NCBI GenBank assembly: GCA_002706365.1
Contig: PALM01000047.1
Location: 1-61,783 of the forward strand
Direction of reading: 5' to 3'
Origin: Flavobacteriales bacterium
GTDB taxonomy: Bacteria; Bacteroidota; Bacteroidia; Flavobacteriales_E; Vicingaceae
Length of the DNA: 61,783 nucleotides
The position numbers and the translations under genes were made by a program. This document shows positions 46,845 to 54,798 of the stretch, piece after piece. The notes below the pieces were generated by a model. That model made no database searches, was not told where the DNA came from, and worked only from the letters and a program-made list of their open reading frames with translations. Position 1 is the stretch's first letter. Every line of letters begins with the position of its first letter.

Positions 46845-48080
46845 ATGCGACTATTATACAGTGCTTTCATTCAATTATTGGCTTTGGGATTCAAGCTCGC
46901 CGCTTTATTTGGCAACCCAAAAGCAAAGGAATGGATCAAGGGCAGAAAAGGCCTGTTTAATACACTAGAAGAAACAATACCTTCTGAACGACCATTGATC
47001 TGGTTTCATTCTGCCAGCCTAGGAGAATTTGAACAAGCCAGACCTCTTATAGAAGAGATTGCCAAAACAAAGACTCATTTTATTCTACTCACCTTTTTTT
47101 CTCCATCGGGCTACGAAAGCAAAAAGAATTACACGCATGCAGACCTAGTGTGCTATATGCCATTAGACAGCAGGGCTAATGCGAAAAGATTCCTAAAAAT
47201 CACCAATCCCGAACTCACTTTCTTTGCCAAGTATGAATTCTGGTTCAACCATTTAAAGGAACTTCAAAAACGAAATCTCAAACATTATCTGATCTCAGGA
47301 ATATTTCGACCAAAACAGCAGTTCTTCAGGTTTTACGGCAAATGGTTTAGGGATCATTTAAGAGCATTCTCTCACCTATTCTTGCAAGACCAAGATTCTG
47401 TAGATCTGCTCCATAAATTTGGCATTGAGCATTGCAGCCTAAGTGGAGATGGCAGATTCGATCGAGTTTGGGAGATTGCCCAAGAAAAAGTCGACCTTCC
47501 TAAAGTTGAACAATTTGTTGGCAATGAAATTTGCGTTGTTTTTGGAAGTAGCTGGGAAAAAGAGAATCTGTTAGCTTTCCAACTAGCAGAAAAACATCCC
47601 AAAATAAAAATCATCATTGCCCCACATGAATATCATGCTGAGGAGATGAAGAAGTTGGAAAAGCGATTCAATTTGAAGGCTAGCTATTATTCTCAGCTAA
47701 ATACATCGGAAAGTAATACTCAAATCTTGATCATCGATCAGATGGGACTTTTGTCGAAAATCTATAGATTCGGAGATCTAGCTGTAATTGGCGGTGGCTT
47801 TGGAAAGGGTATTCACAACATCCTAGAAGCTGCAGTGTATGGTTTGCCGGTGATGTTCGGACCAAACCACCAATTTTTCAATGAAGCAAAGGAGTTGATC
47901 TCGGAAGGAGCTGCGAAAGTATTCAAAAATGAAGAGCAGTTCCACCAGCTTGTCGATCAATATATTCACAAGCCTGAGACTAGAGCAGAGGCCAGTGCCA
48001 TTTGCAAGGCGTATTTCGAGAAAAAAATCGGCGCAACTAAGCTGATTTTCAATAAATTAAAGGGAGACAAAGACCTTTAA
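46845..48080 (+). CDS. waaA: 3-deoxy-D-manno-octulosonic acid (Kdo) transferase
   Basis: A 411-residue GT30 enzyme that adds Kdo from CMP-Kdo to lipid IV-A at the cytoplasmic face of the inner membrane. The N-terminus has a single anchoring helix (about 8-22). Family markers include IWFHSASLGEFEQARPLIEE, YDDS-like ground replaced by SGDGRFDRVWEIA, FGSSWEKENLLAFQLAEKHP and VIGGGFGKGIHNILEAAVYG. It indicates that the organism makes Kdo-containing lipopolysaccharide or lipooligosaccharide. The number of Kdo residues added cannot be predicted. Confidence 0.94.
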   Translation: MRLLYSAFIQLLALGFKLAALFGNPKAKEWIKGRKGLFNTLEETIPSERPLIWFHSASLGEFEQARPLIEEIAKTKTHFILLTFFSPSGYESKKNYTHADLVCYMPLDSRANAKRFLKITNPELTFFAKYEFWFNHLKELQKRNLKHYLISGIFRPKQQFFRFYGKWFRDHLRAFSHLFLQDQDSVDLLHKFGIEHCSLSGDGRFDRVWEIAQEKVDLPKVEQFVGNEICVVFGSSWEKENLLAFQLAEKHPKIKIIIAPHEYHAEEMKKLEKRFNLKASYYSQLNTSESNTQILIIDQMGLLSKIYRFGDLAVIGGGFGKGIHNILEAAVYGLPVMFGPNHQFFNEAKELISEGAAKVFKNEEQFHQLVDQYIHKPETRAEASAICKAYFEKKIGATKLIFNKLKGDKDL

Positions 48081-48202
48081 TCCCTACTCCTTCCAGCCTT
48101 AAAAAACTTATTAAAAAAAGTCGGTTAATTACTTTGTCTAAGTATCTCGGGAATAGAGTACTTAGGAAGCTATATTTACTTAACCCTAACAAAAATTCTA
48201 CT

Positions 48203-49543
48203 ATGCCAAGAAAACCCAAGTCTTCAAAAAAGATCTATGTATTAGATACTTCTGTGATAATTCACGACCACAATTCTTTTCTCACTTTCGAGGAGCATGA
48301 CGTGGCAATTCCTATCACGGTATTGGAAGAACTCGATAATTTCAAAAGAGGAAACGACACCAAAAACTTTGAGGCCAGAGAGTTTACCCGCTTGGTTGAT
48401 AAGCTGTCAGCTGACCACACTCTTCAGGAGTGGATCCCGCTGAACAATAAGAAAAAGGGAAGATTCAAGATCATACTCGACACTTCAAAAGCCTCATTAG
48501 ATGCTCAGAAGATATTCAATGATAAGAAAGGAGATCACAGAATATTGAACGCTGCTATAAGTATTCAGGAAGAGGAGAAAGATAAAAAGGTGATCCTAGT
48601 AACTAAAGACATCAACTTAAGGATCAAGGCTAAAGCACTCAACATTACTGCTGAAGACTACAATACGGGTAAGGTAGTAGATGTGAGTGATCTGCATATG
48701 GGCAAGCAATTAGTTGAGAATCTTCCTTCCGAGACAATTAAGGAGATCTATGAAAAGGGTTACTTAGAGGATTATGAATTCTTAGGCAAGAATCCTCCAA
48801 ATAATCACTTCTATATCTTGAAGAATGGCAAGGCGTCTAGTTTGGCTTTCTTTAATCCGGTTGATGATCGTGTAGATCGAGTAGAAAAACTCAATGCATA
48901 TGGAATCACGCCAAGAAATGCAGAACAAGCCTTTGCTTTACATGCTATCTTGAATCCGGAAATAAAACTACTCACCATTCAAGGAGTAGCAGGAACTGGG
49001 AAAACGCTTTTAGCATTAGCAGGAGCAATTGAGCAAAGAAGGAATTTCAAGCAGATCATTCTAGCTAGACCAATCGTTCCATTGAGCAATAAAGATCTGG
49101 GATTCTTACCTGGCGACATCAAAGACAAGATCAACCCATATATGGAGCCTTTATGGGATAATTTGAAATTCATCAAGAATCAATTCAGCGAGATGGACAA
49201 AAAACACAAGCAGATCGCTGAGATGCAGAAGAATGAGAAGATCGTGATCACTCCACTAGCATACATTAGAGGTAGAAGTCTTTCAGACATCATCTTTATT
49301 GTAGATGAAGCACAAAACCTTACTCCGCATGAAGTGAAGACGATCATTACTAGAGCAGGTGAAAACACCAAGATGATCTTTACAGGAGATATCCATCAGA
49401 TAGACACCCCTTATTTGGATGAACATTCAAACGGCTTATCGTATCTGATCGACAGAGTGAAAGGGAATAAGCTGTATTGTCATATTACTCTTGAAAAAGG
49501 CGAACGATCTGAATTGGCCAATGTGGCTAATGATCTATTATAG
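48203..49543 (+). CDS. PIN-PhoH family protein (ribonuclease plus ATPase)
   Basis: A 446-residue two-domain protein. The N-terminal PIN nuclease-like domain (about 11-150) has acidic residues in YVLDTSVIIHDHN, VLEELDNFK and VTKDINLRIKA. The C-terminal PhoH-type ATPase has Walker A GVAGTGKTLLALAG (near 261) and Walker B IIFIVDEAQNLTPHE. The PIN-PhoH fusion is widespread and has been linked to RNA unwinding and cleavage. I chose the ATG at 48203 (MPRKPKSSKKIYVLD); an upstream TTG at 48134 adds residues with no family support. A clear terminator follows. Confidence 0.92.
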   Translation: MPRKPKSSKKIYVLDTSVIIHDHNSFLTFEEHDVAIPITVLEELDNFKRGNDTKNFEAREFTRLVDKLSADHTLQEWIPLNNKKKGRFKIILDTSKASLDAQKIFNDKKGDHRILNAAISIQEEEKDKKVILVTKDINLRIKAKALNITAEDYNTGKVVDVSDLHMGKQLVENLPSETIKEIYEKGYLEDYEFLGKNPPNNHFYILKNGKASSLAFFNPVDDRVDRVEKLNAYGITPRNAEQAFALHAILNPEIKLLTIQGVAGTGKTLLALAGAIEQRRNFKQIILARPIVPLSNKDLGFLPGDIKDKINPYMEPLWDNLKFIKNQFSEMDKKHKQIAEMQKNEKIVITPLAYIRGRSLSDIIFIVDEAQNLTPHEVKTIITRAGENTKMIFTGDIHQIDTPYLDEHSNGLSYLIDRVKGNKLYCHITLEKGERSELANVANDLL

Positions 49544-49568
49544 TCATATCCAAATATTTTCTACATTT

Positions 49569-49602
49569 AAAGAGGGTTTCAGAAGACACCCTCTTTTTTT
49601 TC
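49569..49602 (+). terminator. Rho-independent terminator after the PIN-PhoH gene
   Basis: AAAGAGGGT and ACCCTCTTT form a 9-bp perfect stem with a 10-base loop, followed by a long T-run, 25 bases after the stop. Confidence 0.9.
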
Positions 49603-49644
49603 TGCAATTTTTTCATTATGTTATTATCAAACCAAAATCAAATT

Positions 49645-50115
49645 ATGAAAAGGATATTTAGCTTATTAATTGCAATTATTGGAACACTAAGTCTAATCGC
49701 TCAAACTCCAGAGGCCATGACAATGGTCGATGCGGATCAGGTGCCTCAGGAGGTATTGAAGGCAATGGCAAAGAAATATCCCAAGAAACCAGTTGTGCAA
49801 TGGTATCAATTCGATGATATCTTCACTGCCAAGACCGAATTAGATAGCATTAGCAGGTATACCAGATTCAATCGTGAAGCCTTGTTGATTGAAGAACGCT
49901 TGCTTAAACCTTGGTCATCAGCACCTGAGAATCTGAAATCGGGCAAAGAGAAAACTGAATTCAAATATTGGGAGGTGAATGAGTTTTACGAAATCTACAA
50001 AGACGGAACACTCTATCACTACTTTTTAGAGTTGAAGAATGATAAGAATGAGATCAAGACAATTTACTTCGATACAAGCGGAAAATTAGAAGCTAAATCA
50101 AATTCCGGTCGCTAA
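49645..50115 (+). CDS. Small secreted protein, PepSY-like, function unknown
   Basis: A 156-residue exported protein starting at ATG 49645 (MKRIFSLLIAIIGTLSLIAQ), which gives a clean signal peptide; an ATG nine codons earlier would add a polar extension. The mature part begins with VDADQVPQEVLKAMAKKYPK, similar to the start of Bacteroidota PepSY-like/BLIP-type domains, then aromatic beta-strands (WEVNEFYEIYKDGTLYHYFL). I do not recognise a precise family. Its stop overlaps the stop of the convergent GH1 gene by 4 bases, so no terminator lies between the two. Confidence 0.6.
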   Translation: MKRIFSLLIAIIGTLSLIAQTPEAMTMVDADQVPQEVLKAMAKKYPKKPVVQWYQFDDIFTAKTELDSISRYTRFNREALLIEERLLKPWSSAPENLKSGKEKTEFKYWEVNEFYEIYKDGTLYHYFLELKNDKNEIKTIYFDTSGKLEAKSNSGR

Positions 50116-51455
50116 TTATCACTTAGAAAATCTCGATACCAAAATGCAGATTTCTTGGGAATTCGACTGAGTTTCTCATAATCGACATAGATCAAACCAA
50201 ACCTTGGCCTATAGCCTTCTGCCCATTCGAAATTATCGGTAAGTGACCATACAAAGTAGCCATCTACCTTAATGCCATCTTTTATTGCCTTCTTAACAGA
50301 GCCAATATGCTCTCTTAGGAAGTCGATTCGTTGTTCATCTTCAACCCGACCATTCGACTGAAGTTTATCTTCAAAAGCAGCACCATTCTCGGTAATCACT
50401 AATGGTGGAATATTATCATAGGTATTGAGTCGGTTAAGAACGTGATAGATTGACTCAGGATAGATCTCCCAATTCATTGCTGTTCTTGGCTTCCCCCTCT
50501 TCTTTGGAGGAACTAATTTTGCATTGACTATTGGAGTAAAATAGGAATGTGCTACAACTTCCCTACTGTAATTCTGCACGCCTATGAAGTCCATATCAAA
50601 GGAGAGCTTTTGCATATCTCCATTCTGCACATATGAGGCTAATCCTTCTAAAAAAGGCAATTCATCAATAGGGTAGCCCATTCCCAAAAGCGGTTCCAGA
50701 TAAAGCCTGTTCAGAATTGCATCAACTTTATTGGAGGCATTCACATCTTTTTGTCGGTTCCGATGAGCTTCTACATGAGAAAAGGAAAATGTAGTACCAA
50801 CTTTTAAATTCGAATCATGGGAGCGAATTAGCCTTCCTCCTTCAGCTTGAGCCAAGGCTGCATGATGTATGGATGGCAAGAAATTGCTCTTCCCCTTTTT
50901 TCCCGGAGCATGGATTCCCAGAAAATATCCTAAGGCTGTAAATGCAGTTGGTTCATTGAGCACCATCCATCGATCTACGCGATCTGCATATTTCTGCATG
51001 CACAATTCAAGGTAATCTTGAAAATAGTTGACCACATCCCTGTTGGTCCATCCGCCTTTTTCTTCCAATGCATGAGGAAGATCCCAATGATAAAGTGTGA
51101 CCCAAGGACTTATCCCATTCTCCAAACATTCATCGATCAATCGATCGTAGAAATCAATCCCCTGCTGATTCCATTTACCTGTGCCGTTTGGAATCACCCT
51201 TGGCCAGGAGATGGAGAACCTAAAATTCCTCAGGTTCATCCATTTTATGAAACCGATATCTTGTCGGAAATATTTATAAAAAAGGGTGGCTTGTTCAGCA
51301 GTATGACCTTTCTTGATATTTCCTTTTTTCTGGCTGAATTGATCCCAAATGGAATCACCGCGTCCGTCATATGGGAATGTTCCTTCAGTCTGAAATGCAG
51401 AGCTTGAGATACCCCAATAAAAATCATCACCAAATTCGTTCTTATCCAGTTGCAT
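50112..51455 (-). CDS. Glycoside hydrolase family 1 beta-glycosidase
   Basis: A 447-residue (beta/alpha)8 enzyme of family GH1. The opening FYWGISSSAFQTEG is the family signature, the acid/base glutamate is E168 in WMVLNEPTAF, and the nucleophile is E356 in VITENGAAFED. The aglycone-side WSLTDNFEWAEGYRPRFGL is conserved. GH1 hydrolyses beta-glucosides or beta-galactosides with retention. There is no signal peptide, so it acts in the cytoplasm. It is 16 bases after the glycosyltransferase gene, in an operon that looks like glycolipid or glycan metabolism instead of polysaccharide foraging (no SusC/SusD). Confidence 0.94.
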   Translation of the reverse strand: MQLDKNEFGDDFYWGISSSAFQTEGTFPYDGRGDSIWDQFSQKKGNIKKGHTAEQATLFYKYFRQDIGFIKWMNLRNFRFSISWPRVIPNGTGKWNQQGIDFYDRLIDECLENGISPWVTLYHWDLPHALEEKGGWTNRDVVNYFQDYLELCMQKYADRVDRWMVLNEPTAFTALGYFLGIHAPGKKGKSNFLPSIHHAALAQAEGGRLIRSHDSNLKVGTTFSFSHVEAHRNRQKDVNASNKVDAILNRLYLEPLLGMGYPIDELPFLEGLASYVQNGDMQKLSFDMDFIGVQNYSREVVAHSYFTPIVNAKLVPPKKRGKPRTAMNWEIYPESIYHVLNRLNTYDNIPPLVITENGAAFEDKLQSNGRVEDEQRIDFLREHIGSVKKAIKDGIKVDGYFVWSLTDNFEWAEGYRPRFGLIYVDYEKLSRIPKKSAFWYRDFLSDN

Positions 51456-51471
51456 AGAGAAGATGTTTGAA

Positions 51472-52515
51472 CTAATTGGCTAGATCGAACTGTTGAGCAG
51501 TTAGATACTCGAGGTAGTTGTCTTTTTGCAAGAACTCGTTATTGATAATGGTCTGGACGATCTCGCGACTTTGGTTTGGATAATCCATTTTAATAGCCTT
51601 ACCGCTTTCAATCCAGTTCTGAATCTTTGGAATGTGTTTCTTTCTGAGATGTTTTACCACTTTCACTCCGAGCTTCTTGAGCGCTTCGGCATTGCAAAGC
51701 TGCTCGTACTGCTGTTTTTGAGGGATAACCAATAGTTTCTTACCAAGGAAAAGCGCTTCTGAAGTAGCACCAAAACCGGCAGCAGTGATCAAACCGCTGC
51801 ATGATGCAAGTGATTTCAAGAAAGTTTCATGAGCTATTGGTCTAACATGGATATTCTTTTCATGGAACTCTAGTTTAGAGTGCTTCGAGAAAACCTGAAA
51901 TTGAGTGTTTGGAATAAGACTCAACTTCTTAATGATCTTCTCTTCTGAGTAGGCTGGAAGATATACGGTAATATGCCCTTCTTCACTTGTTTTAAGCTCT
52001 CTGATCTCCTTTCGGATGATAGGTGTGAAAATATGAGGGGCATAGGGTTTATAGTGAAAACCATATTGCGAGGTAGTAGGAGCATAATGGTTCAATATGA
52101 ATTTACCTACTATATCGTCATTGATAGAGGTTTTCATATTTGGAAATTCTGTTGCCGCCTGATTGCTAAGAGCCACAGCAGGAAGACCCTTAAAATAAGC
52201 TGCCCAGGCAGAAATTGGTTCAAAATCGTTGATGATAAGATCATATTCTTCAACAGGTAGACTGCGGACTTCTGAGATGAATCTGTGAATATGATTCTTC
52301 ATATAAGTATTGAGCAAGTCGATGCCTCCTTTCTTGCCAAAAACGAAACTCATTCCTTTATAGGCATACTTCACTTCAAAAGGAAGAGACAGGTCAGACT
52401 GTATCCCACTAATTAGAATATCTACATCTGCTTGCTCTTTGAAGTATGGAATCAATTCAATGGCTCTGCTTACATGACCGTTACCCGTTCCTTGTATGGC
52501 ATAGAGCAATTTCAT
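51472..52515 (-). CDS. MJ1255-type glycosyltransferase family protein
   Basis: A 347-residue GT-B-like protein of the group sometimes labelled MJ1255/VC2487. The N-terminus LLYAIQGTGNGHVSRAIEL has the glycine-rich acceptor loop, YDLIINDFEPISAWAAYFKG is typical, and the C-terminal donor region has GLITAAGFGATSEALFLGKK and VIPQKQQYEQLCNAEALKKL. It resembles the MurG/UGT fold. The substrate is unknown. Its start overlaps the phosphoesterase stop by 4 bases, and GH1 follows within 16 bases. Confidence 0.85.
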   Translation of the reverse strand: MKLLYAIQGTGNGHVSRAIELIPYFKEQADVDILISGIQSDLSLPFEVKYAYKGMSFVFGKKGGIDLLNTYMKNHIHRFISEVRSLPVEEYDLIINDFEPISAWAAYFKGLPAVALSNQAATEFPNMKTSINDDIVGKFILNHYAPTTSQYGFHYKPYAPHIFTPIIRKEIRELKTSEEGHITVYLPAYSEEKIIKKLSLIPNTQFQVFSKHSKLEFHEKNIHVRPIAHETFLKSLASCSGLITAAGFGATSEALFLGKKLLVIPQKQQYEQLCNAEALKKLGVKVVKHLRKKHIPKIQNWIESGKAIKMDYPNQSREIVQTIINNEFLQKDNYLEYLTAQQFDLAN

Positions 52516-53366
52516 GAGTTGGATACTCTTTGAAGGATTTGGAATTCTTGGACCATGATCTGAAAAAGCTCTTTATTACTGTGAATTGGCGATTTAAAAG
52601 CCAATTCCATGCTGTAATGAGAAGGGTCGTATTGGTAGAGCGACCACTTACCTTTGTGGTATTCCAATGAAGTAAGGTTCTCGATCCAGTCGCCAGAATT
52701 GAGATAGGTTATACTGCCTTTATCATTGCTGAATTCTTTGATCTCTGGTTGATGAATATGCCCACAAACTACATACTGATAATCATTATCAATTCCGATA
52801 TCTGCAGCCACTTGTTCGAAGTTGTTGATGAACTTCACTGCCGACTTCACAGAGTTCTTGATCTTCTTTGAAAGAGAAATCTTACCTCTTCCCATTTTCT
52901 TAGACACCCAATTGATCAACCTATTTAAAATGATCAGAAGATCGTATCCTACAGAACCGAGCTTAGCTAGCCATTTTGAATGTTGCATGGTTACATCGAA
53001 CACATCTCCGTGAAAGAACCAAGCCTTGCCATCCTCTAACTCTAGCACAACCTTGTTCACTACATGCAGTGACCCAAATTTATTGCCAACGAATTTTCGA
53101 AGCATTTCATCGTGATTGCCGGTCACATAATAGATCTTAACCCCTTTGGCCATCCAAGACATGATCTGCTTGATCACTTGCATATGAGCTTTGGGAAAGT
53201 AGCTCTTCTTAAATTGCCAGATGTCGATTATATCACCGTTAAGAATAACCGTCTTTGGTTTGATCGACTTTAAATACTGCAGAAGCTCTTTCGCATGACA
53301 GCCTCTGGTGCCGAGATGAACATCTGAAATTACCACCAGGTCGACTTTTCTGCGTTGCTGTTTCAT
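52512..53366 (-). CDS. LpxH-like metallophosphoesterase
   Basis: A 284-residue calcineurin-type phosphoesterase similar to UDP-2,3-diacylglucosamine hydrolases. Metal-binding motifs are VVISDVHLGTRGCHAKELLQ, VILNGDIIDIWQF, YYVTGNHDEMLRKF, AWFFHGDVFDVTMQ and VVCGHIHQPEIKEF. The central helical segment (about 130-185) is the LpxH-like cap. LpxH makes lipid X in lipid A synthesis, but this longer form next to a glycosyltransferase may act on another lipid-linked nucleotide sugar. First full gene of the operon, 3 bases after a possible 25-codon leader. Confidence 0.85.
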   Translation of the reverse strand: MKQQRRKVDLVVISDVHLGTRGCHAKELLQYLKSIKPKTVILNGDIIDIWQFKKSYFPKAHMQVIKQIMSWMAKGVKIYYVTGNHDEMLRKFVGNKFGSLHVVNKVVLELEDGKAWFFHGDVFDVTMQHSKWLAKLGSVGYDLLIILNRLINWVSKKMGRGKISLSKKIKNSVKSAVKFINNFEQVAADIGIDNDYQYVVCGHIHQPEIKEFSNDKGSITYLNSGDWIENLTSLEYHKGKWSLYQYDPSHYSMELAFKSPIHSNKELFQIMVQEFQILQRVSNS

Positions 53367-53369
53367 AGC

Positions 53370-53447
53370 CTAGATGAAGAATCGTTTAAGATGATGGCTA
53401 AAAAGTTGGAATGAGATATATTCCAGAAAGTCAATCAACTTTTTCAT
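53370..53447 (-). CDS. Possible 25-residue leader peptide upstream of the LpxH-like gene
   Basis: A minus-strand ATG at 53447 opens a 25-codon frame encoding a basic, aromatic peptide (begins MKKLIDFLEY, ends KRFFI) that stops 3 bases before the phosphoesterase ATG. A perfect TACTTTTG box lies 15 bases upstream of its ATG, so the peptide would be the first thing translated from the operon. It may couple translation or be a leader; equally it may be chance. No Shine-Dalgarno is evident. Confidence 0.35.
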   Translation of the reverse strand: MKKLIDFLEYISFQLFSHHLKRFFI

Positions 53448-53462
53448 AGCTGTAGGTTTAGT

Positions 53463-53470
53463 CAAAAGTA
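53463..53470 (-). promoter_or_regulatory. -7 box of the phosphoesterase/GT/GH1 operon
   Basis: TACTTTTG on the minus strand is a perfect TAnnTTTG match; the expected start point lies about 9 bases before the small open frame at 53447. A TTG at ideal -33 spacing is not seen. Confidence 0.45.
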
Positions 53471-53592
53471 GGCCTGGGCAGCTGATGTGAAGGTTTCCTT
53501 AAACTCAAGAAAAAGTTAAAAAAAGAGCAGTACGTTAGATTTATGTTACCTGAGTTACAGATTAATTCATCTTAAAGGGTGAATTTTGAATC

Positions 53593-53988
53593 ATGATAAA
53601 ACTAAAGAAGGGCACAAAGCTATACAGTGTATTGAAATTCAAATGTCCTCATTGTCATGAAGGAGAGTTCTTCAAAGACAGAAACCCATACAATCTAAAT
53701 GTGATGTCGGCCACTCACGAATACTGTCCTTCCTGCAAAAGGAAGCTCTCTATTGAGCCTGGCTTCTATTATGGCGCTATGTATGTTTCCTATGCATTAG
53801 GAGTAGCACATGTGGTCACCTTTTGGGTTGCAAAGCTCATTTTGGGCATTGAGACTGAGTTCTGGAATTTCATCATCTTTGTAGGTAGCTTCCTTTTGCT
53901 ATTAACCCCATTGTACTATGCCTTATCGAAGATCATTTGGGCAAATATGTTTATGAAATACAAAGGAGATCAAAATGAAAAATCTTAA
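53593..53988 (+). CDS. DUF983 family membrane protein
   Basis: A 131-residue protein. The N-terminal zinc-ribbon-like part has CPHCHEGEFFKDRNPYN and CPSCKRKLSIEPGFYYGAM, two CxxC pairs. Two transmembrane helices (about 63-85 and 92-115) follow. DUF983 proteins are common in Bacteroidota and alphaproteobacteria with no assigned function to my knowledge. Its end overlaps the next gene by 14 bases, linking it to the rhodaneses, which suggests a sulfur- or redox-related setting. Confidence 0.88.
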   Translation: MIKLKKGTKLYSVLKFKCPHCHEGEFFKDRNPYNLNVMSATHEYCPSCKRKLSIEPGFYYGAMYVSYALGVAHVVTFWVAKLILGIETEFWNFIIFVGSFLLLLTPLYYALSKIIWANMFMKYKGDQNEKS

Positions 53989-54271
53989 TGCAATAGAATT
54001 CAAAGAGCAAATTGAAAACGATCCCAAAGCGGTAATTATCGATGTAAGAGCTCCGGAGGAAGAAGCTGAGGGCTTGATTCCAAATTCTCTCAACATCAAC
54101 TTAATGGACCCAAGTTTTGCTCAAAAAGTATCTCAATTAGATCCTGAAAAGCATTATTACGTATACTGCAGGGCTGGCGGTAGAAGCTCCTCTGCATGTG
54201 GATTCATGGAAAGCAATGGATATACAACATTTAACTTAGCAGGTGGAATTCAAGCCTGGAATCAACTTTAA
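53975..54271 (+). CDS. Rhodanese-like domain protein (cytoplasmic)
   Basis: A 98-residue single-domain rhodanese. VIIDVRAPEEEAEGLIPNSL is the CH2A-type motif and the active-site cysteine sits in the loop VYCRAGGRSSSA. Such proteins carry persulfide sulfur or thiosulfate. No signal peptide is seen, so it is cytoplasmic. It overlaps the DUF983 gene by 14 bases and is 11 bases before a second, lipid-anchored rhodanese, so the three are one operon. Confidence 0.93.
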   Translation: MKNLNAIEFKEQIENDPKAVIIDVRAPEEEAEGLIPNSLNINLMDPSFAQKVSQLDPEKHYYVYCRAGGRSSSACGFMESNGYTTFNLAGGIQAWNQL

Positions 54272-54282
54272 AAAATTAAATC

Positions 54283-54708
54283 ATGAAGACGATAGTAAGC
54301 AAACTACTACTCCTTAAAACAGTCACTTTCTCTATGTTCTTTCTCACTGCCTGCAATCTTGAAAGTCAAGAACAAAGTGCCGATCAGGAGCAAAGCGTTT
54401 ACCAAAAGGTGAGCCCATCAGCTTTTAAAGCACAGATGAATGAAGAAAAAAGTGAATATCTCTTAGTGGATGTTAGGACTGCCGGCGAATATGAGGCTGG
54501 AGCCATCTCAAACAGTGAAAATCACGATCTTCTAAATGGAGATTTCGAGAAGGCTATGGCAAATTGGGATCCTAAGACACCAATTTACGTCTATTGTGCT
54601 AAAGGAGGAAGAAGTTCACAAGCTGCAGAAATGCTTCAGCAGCAAGGCTTTAAAAAGATCATAGAGTTGAAAGGTGGTTACTCTTCTTGGAGTATGCGAA
54701 CAAATTAG
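54283..54708 (+). CDS. Rhodanese-like lipoprotein
   Basis: A 141-residue rhodanese with a signal peptide ending in the lipobox FFLTAC (Cys near 24), followed by a Gln/Ser-rich linker and the sulfurtransferase domain (about 45-138). LVDVRTAGEYEAGAI precedes the active-site loop VYCAKGGRSSQAAEM, with Cys retained. It should be anchored on the periplasmic side. Paired with the cytoplasmic rhodanese upstream, it would put the same chemistry on both sides of the inner membrane; this is inference. Confidence 0.92.
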   Translation: MKTIVSKLLLLKTVTFSMFFLTACNLESQEQSADQEQSVYQKVSPSAFKAQMNEEKSEYLLVDVRTAGEYEAGAISNSENHDLLNGDFEKAMANWDPKTPIYVYCAKGGRSSQAAEMLQQQGFKKIIELKGGYSSWSMRTN

Positions 54709-54798
54709 CGAACTTCGTGTTTGACTAATTGTCACTCAGCCAACCATTCCGAACCTTTTTCTTTACGTAAATTTAACAGCTGTTTTAAAACAAAGCTA

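Noticed and set aside
48134-48202. Upstream TTG start for the PIN-PhoH protein
   Set aside because: The extra 23 residues show no family match, and the ATG at 48203 begins the conserved region.
50112-51455. Polysaccharide utilisation locus around GH1
   Set aside because: No SusC/SusD pair, no regulator and no signal peptide on the GH1 enzyme.
54721-54798. Upstream TTG start for the subtilase
   Set aside because: It would place 26 polar residues before a perfect signal peptide.
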